From assembly GCA_002811645.1 (NCBI GenBank), contig PDIP01000035.1, positions 94,010 through 158,009 on the forward strand: a DNA stretch of 64,000 nucleotides, written 5' to 3'. Origin of the DNA: Corallochytrium limacisporum (taxonomy: Eukaryota > Opisthokonta). Shown one piece after another: positions 30,774-39,521 of the stretch (positions are counted from its first letter, which is position 1; each line of letters begins with the position of its first letter). The notes under the pieces are model-generated. The model was not told the origin of the DNA. It was given only the letters and a program-made list of their open reading frames with translations, and searched no databases. A program made the translations under genes and the position numbers.

Positions 30774-33603
30774 GGGGGGGGAAGAAGTGTTCCTTACTCA
30801 ATACATTGAGTATGCCAGCCACCTGGCTCGTCCCGTACCGCAGATAACAGGCTCACGCTGGCCTGTGTAGAGATGATAGTGGGAGCATCGAATCTTCGCC
30901 AGCGAAGCCTCCCCACAGAACCTGTTGTTTCTTTACAACACCCCCCCTTTCCCAGCGGAGTTTGGCAAGCGGCTTTGGACATTGTACCGAAAAGAGTTAA
31001 ACGGAGTACTCCTGTAGGGGACCAGCAAATTGACACGAAGTCGAGTTTGAATGTGGACACAGCAACACATCAGTTCCATGCTCATCGGTGTTGCCATCTG
31101 TGCTTCACCGGAGGAGCAAAAATGACATGAAATTGCCTTCGATGGGCCCCTGATGTGCTGCAATCTCGTCTGCAGTCAAAACAAATGAACTTGTTCCCGA
31201 CCGATCACAATTGGTGAGGGAGCCCAACCCATTTGGACGCTTCACTCGGTATGGTGAATTCTTGTGGCCAATCACGGAACGCACACTCACCCACACAGTT
31301 CCGGGGACACTGCTGCAGAGTTGTGCATTGTACACAATCTCTGCTTTATTCGTTGGGTAGAACCTTGGCTGTCCATGATGCTCTATGCAGCCGCGTATGC
31401 TCCAACCAACTATGCCATCAATGGTTGAATGTTGATGGCTAGCACTCTTCCAGATCATCTCAATTCTGTTCTCAATATTGCCACGAAGAGCACTACACTT
31501 CGCATGCAACCGATGCAAAATTTATTCCTTTCTCGGTGCGAGGATGCAGAACATCGGTCAAGTTTTCCTCAGGATAAAGCTAGAACATTGATGGCGCGGT
31601 TGAGGAGGACCACGCTCTGGGTGAGGGCCTGAGCGTCTAGTGGGATCACAACTGTGCCATTGCGATAAACGGAAGTCAAAACCTTTGCAAGTACTACATC
31701 TCTTGTTCATTGTGAGTGTTGTCAATGTCTGGCACCAGTGCCCAAGCGGGGTTCAGAGACGTCCTGCTACAATCGACGTCATCCCCGGCGAATGATGACA
31801 TCGATGAAGACGATGTAGGGGTATGAATATGTGGCTGGCTCTGCCATGGTCGTCAATATTCTACTATCATCTATCTGGGATGTTTAGTGTCGTAGTATGC
31901 ACAGATATCCCTCCCAAAACCGGACAATTTCCGGGTGTAACTGTCCCGCGATCTGATAGCTTGACGAATGGTTTAGAAATTGAGTAGTTTATCCTATAAT
32001 CTTCTTCAAAAATTTTATCGAGAAGTGTCTTCAGCTTTTCGTTTGGCGTTTCTCGAGAATTAGAGTGCGCCGAAGGATTGATGCATTTGAGCAAGAATTT
32101 TGACTTCTTCGATAGCACCTCATCAAATTTTGGATGTCCGGTGATAGCATACATGGTTCTAAGTTCAGTACATCACATCCAAATGCTGAAGCAACTTCTA
32201 GAGCGCCGGACGTCCAGAGGTCCTGTCGAACCATCCAATTGACTATTGTCGATAGATCAGGAACATGATTGCTGGTGTAGTTTAAGGACATGAAGAGGAA
32301 GGCACTCAATGCCCAAACACTGCTTCGATGTTTGTCCAAATCCCTGCTTTGGGTGCGCGTTCGACGAGGACGAATTCGTGGGCGACTTTCTATGTTCCCT
32401 TGCTTTGCGCATGTTTGCAAATCTCCTGCGTCAGAACCCGATCAGGGTAGGTGTACCAGATCCCCTCTGTTCCTGTGTCTAATCAACAATGGCGCTGTTC
32501 TAGCGTGCAAATGTCGAGGAGGAAAATGTCACATGCATGGCACATCACCAAGCACGGTGGGTGTCAAACAGACTTAATGACTTTCTTCTGTTCATGTGAG
32601 AAACCCTCGTGGTCTTCATTTCAAGAAGGTGATCTGGGCGGAGTAGGTCCCACGGGTTGTTGATCATTGTGAAGGATCGAGGGAACTCCGTTCTCGTACT
32701 TGACATCAAGAATTGTAATGATCCGTCCGCCGCGGCTAATCGAAATGCGCTATGTCACATGGAAGTCGCATTGTCGTAAATCGGGCACACATCCATCAAT
32801 GGCCAATGTTACCATTCACTATTCAGAGATACAACTCGAAGTAGCACCCACCATCCAAAGTATTGTGCAACCAATCGCATGGGTCCAAGAATCAGGCATC
32901 ACAACCACTTTCCGCAAGAATTCTCGATTTCTGATGCTCACTCCCACAGGCCATCATTATTCTGAGCCCATCCCTTGCCTGTGGCATGCTTGTCACAATA
33001 CCTGGCATTTCACGGTAGATCGCGACTAGTGTCTTCTACAATGCTTTTAGATCCCACAGCTCTGGTTTACTCTTCCTGTGCATGTTCTACCGTGCGCGTA
33101 GGGATGAGAATGTTGTACCTGAGGAACCCGTGGCGACAAGCCAGGGATGCGATGGTTGCCCACGGCCGCTGTGGGAGATCTAAAGCACATCACAGCGGAA
33201 GACTGATCTTGCCCTCTCTACTCCATCAAGAAGGATGCTCTGATCTTCCAACAAGCGAATCCTTCACGCTTTGAACCAATTTGACGATCACCCATTGATC
33301 CGAATAATATCAGTTCCGCCCGAGTCGAGAATCCATCAAGATTGATCGATCTTCTGCGACCGAGTTCAAAATATGCGGGTCTCTAATTGGGTTCGATTGA
33401 ACACCCTTCCCCCTCCAAGCGATGTGGTAGACTTGGGGAAGGGGTGGATTAGGTAGGTTGGGTTGTAAGGCACGCAGTTCTTGCAAGTGAGGAACAACCA
33501 TGAGATAACATTAGGTATATAAGACCACAGGTCTGTAACACCGTCAAGAGCGCAAAATTTCGGCATTCAGGGGAATGAGTGTGCACGCAACAATACAATA
33601 GAT

Positions 33604-34119
33604 ATGACATCCAAAGAAGTACGGAAACGCGTTGGAAAGGGCGCACTTGCCAACACGGAATCGAATCAGCCAAAGAGTCCTGGAGGGAATCTACAGTGGC
33701 TTGATCCCGACAACCCTGAGGATCAGCCCGTTCCCGTCAGATGGCAAGATAAATGGGCAGCCCTAGTATGGTTCGCAATGGCTGGAGCCATCCTATATTA
33801 CACAGACATTATTACGTATACAATTGAGGGGCGAATTGCAATCCTTCCTATGCAATTAGCAGTCGTGGGCTTGTCGATCGCGTTTGGTTGTTATGTGTAT
33901 GCGGCCTACTACGTCCCTTTCATCCTGAAGAGGACAGAACCAATTGAAACAGTGGCACCATGGAATGTACCAGTGGCTTCAGCTTCGGGATTCGTTGCCA
34001 TGGTCGGTATCACCATCGCCTACTGGCCGGCATTTCATCTTTGGTCACCAGGGATCTTGTTCATTTTTGTGATGGCTTTTATCAATCTCATTCAGTTCCC
34101 ATACTACTTAAGGCATTAA
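33604..34119 (+). CDS. Four-pass membrane protein, TMEM128-like
   Basis: This 171-residue protein has a polar N terminus of about 55 residues and four hydrophobic helices near 57-73, 79-105, 124-143 and 147-166. The pattern of a first helix ending in YYTDII, a second rich in small residues, and a compact C terminus without a tail resembles TMEM128 (about 165 residues), whose function is unknown. The length and helix count fit, but sequence identity looks low. Other small ER membrane proteins are possible. Its stop codon is only 9 bp from the converging stop codon of the next gene. Confidence 0.55.
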   Translation: MTSKEVRKRVGKGALANTESNQPKSPGGNLQWLDPDNPEDQPVPVRWQDKWAALVWFAMAGAILYYTDIITYTIEGRIAILPMQLAVVGLSIAFGCYVYAAYYVPFILKRTEPIETVAPWNVPVASASGFVAMVGITIAYWPAFHLWSPGILFIFVMAFINLIQFPYYLRH

Positions 34120-34128
34120 ATTGTGCTT

Positions 34129-36528
34129 TCAGGATGATCCGCCGAAGATTGAAAGGGGGACTTCTTTCTTCTGTAAGTCTACCTTAACCAGCTCAAGATC
34201 TCCAGTGAATCCAATACCACTCTTGAGGAAATCCTCCCAAACCGGAGGGTGTTTTTCGATGGCCTTCAAAGCCACATCCTTACAGCCTGGGCAGAGATCT
34301 GTCGAGTACCGAAATACGTGCCGAAGGTACTTTTCATCAATATAGTGAGAGGCGCGGGGTTCTTGGAAAGGCATTCCAGCCGCATCATTCAGCATTAGTA
34401 GAGAATAGATCAAGGTTTCATATACTGCCATCATCTGCAGAGATTTCCTAGTGTATCCCTGGTTGAGCTTCTTCTTGCGGTAAATATTGCATGTTGTATT
34501 GTAGTGCATGAGTTTCTGATACAAAACTAGAAGCTCGACTACAATAGGCGGACAAGGGTTCCCATCAGCCAAGGCTTGTTGGACCTGTTCCTTGAAGGTT
34601 TCTGCAAAAGCGAATGCTGCACAAAAGCGAAAGGCAAGGTCTCGTGGAAGCCCAGTGACTCTCTTGACAAAAGTCTGCCGCAATCGATCCACTGTGGGAA
34701 ACTGGATTGCTTGAAGCACTCTGAGTCGGTTTTCAAAGCGAACATTGGTTTTGGCTTTCCCGTCATTATTCACCGGATCCACATACTCCCTCTGTGATGC
34801 AATGGTATGCACCGACCCATCGGGAAGGATCTCGTCAATCCGTATCTGAGTATGAGTGGAGTCTTCCCGCATCCGGTAGGCAAACAGATATGCGTGCAAC
34901 CTTATTTGACATGACACTGGTTGGAGCCACGCACTTTCTTCATCTGGATCTTGTAGAATGGCTCGCAATACTACGGTTTTGTTTAAAACAGCCTCCATGA
35001 GTGCCTTTGGTACCATTGATCGGCTGGTTTGCTGTTGCCAATTAGGTATCTCATGCTTAGACACCAGCTTACCGACCTTTTTTCCATGCTTACCAAACTG
35101 ATGGCATTGCTTTGGAGGAGCGATGTCTTGAACCCAGTCATCTGGCCAATACAATGAGAATGCTTCCTCAAAGCGCTGTACGGGACCGACAAGGTCGCTT
35201 TCTGCAAATGGTTCACCCTTACCCTTACCCTTACCTGTACGCTGTTGCTTATTCTGCAAAAGCCGGCGCTTCACTTCTTCTTTGGCATCTTGCGCAGTTT
35301 CAAACGTCCGTAGGTAGTCTGCGATGTCATAAAAGGTGTCTCCTTCGTCATCTTTTTCCTTCTCATTCTCTTGCGAGGCATCCCTGTTGTTGTCTTCCTC
35401 ATCACTCTCACCGAGACCTTCTTCATCTTCATCTTCTTCGTACTGTGCTGAAGCTCGCTTTGGCAATGTCATACCCAATGTCTTTGCTCTGCGCAGAGCC
35501 AACCGTCTAAAATTCCACTGGCGTTTCGGATAGTGGTCGTTTCCGGCGAGACAACTTAGGACCGGCAAGAAGGAGCGATCGAGATCCAGGATTCGGGACA
35601 GGTACTCGGAATCATACAGAGTCATTGATAACCAATCAGACCCATCTTTTCCTTTCTTGATACGTAAGGTTTCAACCCGAGCAACAGGTGTTCCCATCAC
35701 AAGGAAGTCTGAGTCACTGCTGAGAACAATTGCACCGCCGCCATCTCTACTGGGATCCAAATGCTCGCGACTAAGACAAGCAATAAATATGTCAGCCTCC
35801 AGTTGTGGTACAATGCTTTCGACTCCCAGCCTATGGAACATCCATTGACATGACCTTCTCTGCATTAGGGGCATGGGGAGTGATCTGCCACCAATGACAT
35901 GATTTTCATGGCTTCCCTCGCCAAGTTCGACAGCCAAATTCGCATTCGCCGATTCCACGCTGTTCATGATCGCACGGCTGGCTTTGAGAGCGTTCTTATT
36001 CTGTTGTTTCTGTCGGGACACCCTTGTGTTGATTTTGCTCATTGGTGCAGCGCCATCAAAGACCATGCACACAGAATAGCCACATGCACGAAAGCATCGA
36101 ATGAGCGCTTCTGCCCTACTTTCTATGTGGAAATATGCTTGACGTCCCTTAACCAAGCCGCCGCTAATCTTGTTGGCTACGCTTGGAAAGTATCCGTGTG
36201 TCAAGTTATGACCGTCTATGATCGCTATACCACGATAATCGGGACAATCCTTCTGCTTCAGGAAGTCCTTATCAAAGTCCTGCAGCCACGCCTGTTGGCA
36301 AAAGACCTGAGTCAAAAAGCGTTCCTCATCCTCAGTCTTTGCAATCTTCTGCACAGCCCCGAGAACTCCTTCTGGGCCACAAGCAGCTTGTCCATCGGGT
36401 GGATCTATGCTGAGTAATTCTTCGTGTACTGCTGCAATCTTGTCGTTCCATTTCTTCGAGCTAAGATTTATCTTCGTGGTCAGGTTCTCGTGCTCCTGCA
36501 CGAATCTGTTTAACCCTTGAATTCCCAT
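34129..36528 (-). CDS. Asteroid-like (ASTE1) XPG/FEN-family protein
   Basis: This 799-residue protein has a PIN-like XPG fold of the Asteroid type. It starts MGIQGLNRFV like FEN1/XPG. Acidic active-site candidates are D105 in IAIIDGHNL, the Asp of VFDGAAP, the Glu/Asp pair in QLEADIF, and the SSDSDFLV pair. The following YLSRILDLDRSFLPVLSCLAGNDHYPKR block is typical of Asteroid proteins. Between the start and D105 there are about 70 extra helical residues; in FEN1 this Asp lies near residue 34. An acidic linker is at about 365-400, and a GKGKGKG stretch is near 430. Mammalian ASTE1 acts as a structure-specific nuclease in DNA repair; activity here is inferred. Confidence 0.75.
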   Translation of the reverse strand: MGIQGLNRFVQEHENLTTKINLSSKKWNDKIAAVHEELLSIDPPDGQAACGPEGVLGAVQKIAKTEDEERFLTQVFCQQAWLQDFDKDFLKQKDCPDYRGIAIIDGHNLTHGYFPSVANKISGGLVKGRQAYFHIESRAEALIRCFRACGYSVCMVFDGAAPMSKINTRVSRQKQQNKNALKASRAIMNSVESANANLAVELGEGSHENHVIGGRSLPMPLMQRRSCQWMFHRLGVESIVPQLEADIFIACLSREHLDPSRDGGGAIVLSSDSDFLVMGTPVARVETLRIKKGKDGSDWLSMTLYDSEYLSRILDLDRSFLPVLSCLAGNDHYPKRQWNFRRLALRRAKTLGMTLPKRASAQYEEDEDEEGLGESDEEDNNRDASQENEKEKDDEGDTFYDIADYLRTFETAQDAKEEVKRRLLQNKQQRTGKGKGKGEPFAESDLVGPVQRFEEAFSLYWPDDWVQDIAPPKQCHQFGKHGKKVGKLVSKHEIPNWQQQTSRSMVPKALMEAVLNKTVVLRAILQDPDEESAWLQPVSCQIRLHAYLFAYRMREDSTHTQIRIDEILPDGSVHTIASQREYVDPVNNDGKAKTNVRFENRLRVLQAIQFPTVDRLRQTFVKRVTGLPRDLAFRFCAAFAFAETFKEQVQQALADGNPCPPIVVELLVLYQKLMHYNTTCNIYRKKKLNQGYTRKSLQMMAVYETLIYSLLMLNDAAGMPFQEPRASHYIDEKYLRHVFRYSTDLCPGCKDVALKAIEKHPPVWEDFLKSGIGFTGDLELVKVDLQKKEVPLSIFGGSS

Positions 36529-36814
36529 GAGCGCTGAGAGTTCCGTTCCAGACCGTTGAGTGTTGATGCTGGCCTTGAGTTCCTCTCATGCTGACGGTCG
36601 TAATTCGATCACAGTGGATACAGAGCGACATTATGATACACTTTCATCTATGAAATTTACTACTGTCTCGGTCGGTCTGCACTCTTCTACCCGCGCCCAC
36701 TCGCGTTTCCCCACCACCGCGGATGGGATCTCGGGATGGATCCTCGAGCGAAGTTCCCCCTCCCTCAGGGGTCCCCGGGGCGTGGGCAGGCGGATGAGAT
36801 CAGGGGCACAGAAT

Positions 36815-38800
36815 CTATAGTTCGACCCTCTCTCCGGGATGCGGAAGTTCAGTGCTTTCGAAAACTGGCTCCGGGACCACTTCTGCCATAGATTCTACGC
36901 TTTCCTTGCCTTGCTTCTCAATTGCGTCTTCGTTGTCTACCTCTGTTGCCTCATCGTCCACTGCAACTTCGTCGTCATCAACTGTTTCCTCCCCCAATGT
37001 CTCATCGTCCTCTTGACCACACTCACCCACGACGGCATCTTCGTCATCAACTGGTGCCTCATTCAATGGCTCATTTTCCACTGTTGCCATATCGTCCGCT
37101 AGTACATCATCGTTCACCTGGACCTCATCATTCACTACTGCTTCTTCGTCGTCCTCCGGTGCCTCGTCCACCGTATCGTCCACCGGTGCCTCGTCGTCCA
37201 CTGTATCGTCCACCGTATCTTCCACCGGTTCTTCGTCAAATGGCTCATCGGCCACTGGTGCTTTGTCGGTTTCGTCCAGTGTTTCCTTAATGGCAGCAAA
37301 CGATGCGTTCAGAATGGTTCGGACATGGGTCGGGTGGAATCCAGTGCAGAAGCTTGACTGGCAGTTTCCAGAAGCAACATGTTGTATCATTCCATTGCAT
37401 GCATCGAGAAGTTCCCCAGTCACTTCGCTGGCACCAACAAAGCATTTTCCAGTGTCCAGAGACTGGCTCATCAACCCGTGTGGGGTAACGATGCCAACAC
37501 TTCCAATTCCATGTGTAAGGTGCACCACTGGAAATCCCTCTTGCTCAGTCCAGATATCCGCTGGAGTCTCCCAAGGACGCGTCAGCGGGGTTATCCCAAC
37601 CAGTGTGCCACAGACCCATTGAGCAATCTGGGCAAGGGATATGCGATGTGGAAGAGATCCCTGGGCAATGTCAAAGTTCTTCCTCGCAAAGCTGGCAATA
37701 TGCAAGGGCACTAATACATTATTCTTCTCCGGCATGCCAACAACAAAGAAGATGGTCTTCTCGATTGCTTTAAATTCTTTGAGAAGGCTGATAATGTCAC
37801 CCAGTTTGCCATCAACATAGCGGAGGTCGTCCTCGGTTGCTTCCTTCACATCACTTCTTAGGATAGTTAACCACGGCGTCTTGCTTTTCAAACAACATTC
37901 GGAAAGCCAGTCTGTCATATCACGGACACCTTTGAGTAAGCTGCTATCATCTTCGTTCATTTCTGTACATGTCCTGTTGCCCATACCATGAATTTGTGTC
38001 CACATATAGTTGCCTGTTCCGGCCTTGGTTTGGAGTGACAGTCTATGAAACGGATCATTCGCCCTGGCTGAGATGCCGTAGTCTTTTGTTTCATACCCGA
38101 AGAGTCCATTGTTATAGGATGCAAATTTTCGGAGGATGAAAGGTATTGAAGTCCGCCATACTAGCTGACAGAGCCCCGTCGGTGTGCGCTTTGGAGTCCC
38201 TTGTGGTTCCATTTCAATCCATGACATTTGCAGTTGAAAATCCGAACCATCGAACATCTCTCGATGATATCCCAACCTGTTTTGGCCAAGGTTCGGAAAA
38301 GATCCGGTCAGCATACCCAGAAAGGCAGTGTCCGCATCATCTGAAGTTGCGATGGCTTCCATTTTTGCTCCGAAGTTGCTGGTGATCTTGTGCAAGGTCG
38401 GCATGTGTTCGTACACACCGTCGATCGTTTTGAAGTCCGAGGCTTTGATGTTGTCTAGCACAAACATCAAGATGTTTGGACCCATTGCATCATCCTTGAA
38501 TCCCCTCTCAAACCGAAAACTCGGTCCCGCATCAAAGCCCATCTGACATGCCCCTCCATAGGTCACGAAGCCCGAATCGCATTTCATTGGGACAATGCAG
38601 TTCTCTCCACATGACGTTTCCAGATACTTCTTAACTTCAAGCAGATTCAGAAGATATCCTATCTCGGCCCTGCAAGGTTCACATTCTGGAGCTATCCGAA
38701 AGACCTCTGCACATGCTATGTGCACGAGGACACAAAGAAGCCCAAGGAAGATCCAGCGCATTGGCACAGAGCGCGTCAACGTACCTAGTCCATATTCCAT
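36815..38800 (-). CDS. Secreted sulfatase/alkaline-phosphatase-fold protein with acidic tail
   Basis: This 661-residue protein probably enters the secretory path. A hydrophobic signal (MRWIFLGLLCVLVHIACA) starts at Met14 (38761), so that ATG may be the true start. A Cys-rich segment follows, then a domain resembling DUF229 within the alkaline phosphatase/sulfatase superfamily. It shows PNILMFVLDN, a MPTLHK segment, the AFLGMLTGSFPNL block and YVDGKLGDIISLLKE followed by a TIFFVVG strand. Where active members usually carry an SDHG metal site after that strand, this protein reads GMPEKNN, so it may be inactive. The last 150 residues are an acidic repeat array of EAPVDDTVDDE type. The substrate is unknown. 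Confidence 0.6.
   Translation of the reverse strand: MEYGLGTLTRSVPMRWIFLGLLCVLVHIACAEVFRIAPECEPCRAEIGYLLNLLEVKKYLETSCGENCIVPMKCDSGFVTYGGACQMGFDAGPSFRFERGFKDDAMGPNILMFVLDNIKASDFKTIDGVYEHMPTLHKITSNFGAKMEAIATSDDADTAFLGMLTGSFPNLGQNRLGYHREMFDGSDFQLQMSWIEMEPQGTPKRTPTGLCQLVWRTSIPFILRKFASYNNGLFGYETKDYGISARANDPFHRLSLQTKAGTGNYMWTQIHGMGNRTCTEMNEDDSSLLKGVRDMTDWLSECCLKSKTPWLTILRSDVKEATEDDLRYVDGKLGDIISLLKEFKAIEKTIFFVVGMPEKNNVLVPLHIASFARKNFDIAQGSLPHRISLAQIAQWVCGTLVGITPLTRPWETPADIWTEQEGFPVVHLTHGIGSVGIVTPHGLMSQSLDTGKCFVGASEVTGELLDACNGMIQHVASGNCQSSFCTGFHPTHVRTILNASFAAIKETLDETDKAPVADEPFDEEPVEDTVDDTVDDEAPVDDTVDEAPEDDEEAVVNDEVQVNDDVLADDMATVENEPLNEAPVDDEDAVVGECGQEDDETLGEETVDDDEVAVDDEATEVDNEDAIEKQGKESVESMAEVVPEPVFESTELPHPGERVEL
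36840..37270 (-). repeat. Acidic low-complexity coding repeat
   Basis: Degenerate units of about 12-21 nt on the minus strand encode Glu/Asp/Val-rich motifs such as EAPVDD and TVDDE in the tail of the sulfatase-fold protein. On the + strand the array reads as repeated TCGTCCACCG-like segments. The length may be polymorphic. Confidence 0.7.
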
Positions 38801-39521
38801 AGGAGACCAAAGAACTCTACGTGGTAAGCCAGTATCACTCCCATTTAGCTACCTGATCGACTGAATTATACTTCTGATGATCTGGTACGTTTGACCGTCT
38901 CCATGGTGTGCTCTGATCATGTGCATATCCGGAATCGCTATTCCTCCAAGGCAGCTACCGTGGAGTCGGCAGTGACTGTCCACCACGCAACCCGCCGTTC
39001 TGGTGCGAGGGTTTCTGAATGCACTAGATCAATAATTTTAATATCATATTTTAGGGGAACAGTTATTCCACGGCTAGGCCCGTCCGGACGGGAAGGGTCA
39101 GCCCGTGGCGCCAAGAAATCAAACTGGAAACTCAAAAGGGGAAATGAGGAAATATTTCGGTACAATTTCTGTACTGAAGTCATCTGGAGTCGATCGACGA
39201 GGTTGGCAACTGGTGGGTGACCAAGGAGAGGGACGATTTGGGGAATGGCGGGTCAACCCACTTTGTAAGACTAAACGCTATGGCCCGTTGCACCGTCCCG
39301 TTGTAATTAATGCAAGAACCAGGGCTTCCACGAAGCCTTCATTATCACACTCTACATGGGACAACTGAATTCAAACACTGCCTTCCCTAGATGAGGCAAG
39401 CATTTGATCCTGAAGTTTCTCAGACTGGGCTCTTCCAGCAGGTATTCGAGAGCAACGAGCAGCGCCAACAAGATTAGGCCACAGTATCAGAGTCGGGAGT
39501 GTGTCTTACTACAATATAAAC
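38801..39521. other. Divergent spacer
   Basis: This 720 bp lies between the 5' ends of the sulfatase-fold gene and the HMMR-like gene. It contains an AT-rich TTTTAATATCATATTTTA stretch near 39037 and CCCGTCCGGACGGG at 39080-39093, a GC palindrome. No gene is seen. Confidence 0.5.

Larger units (their letters stand above)
30110..33603. other. Gene-poor tract around an assembly gap
   Basis: No intact gene is recognised between TGS1 and the TMEM128-like gene. The minus strand at 31867-32154 has a 95-codon frame, and 32031-32420 has a 129-codon frame overlapping it in another phase. Both could be parts of one degraded coding sequence, but I recognise no family. A third frame at 31105-31518 is similar in character. 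The tract resembles the one at 19-25 kb. Confidence 0.4.

Noticed and set aside
30322-30870. 182-codon frame across the N gap
   Set aside because: It depends on undetermined bases and poly-G; the flanking parts show no coding features.
35214-35236. TTACCC-like telomeric repeat
   Set aside because: Three units only, in frame within the Asteroid-like gene, where they encode a GKGKGKG stretch.
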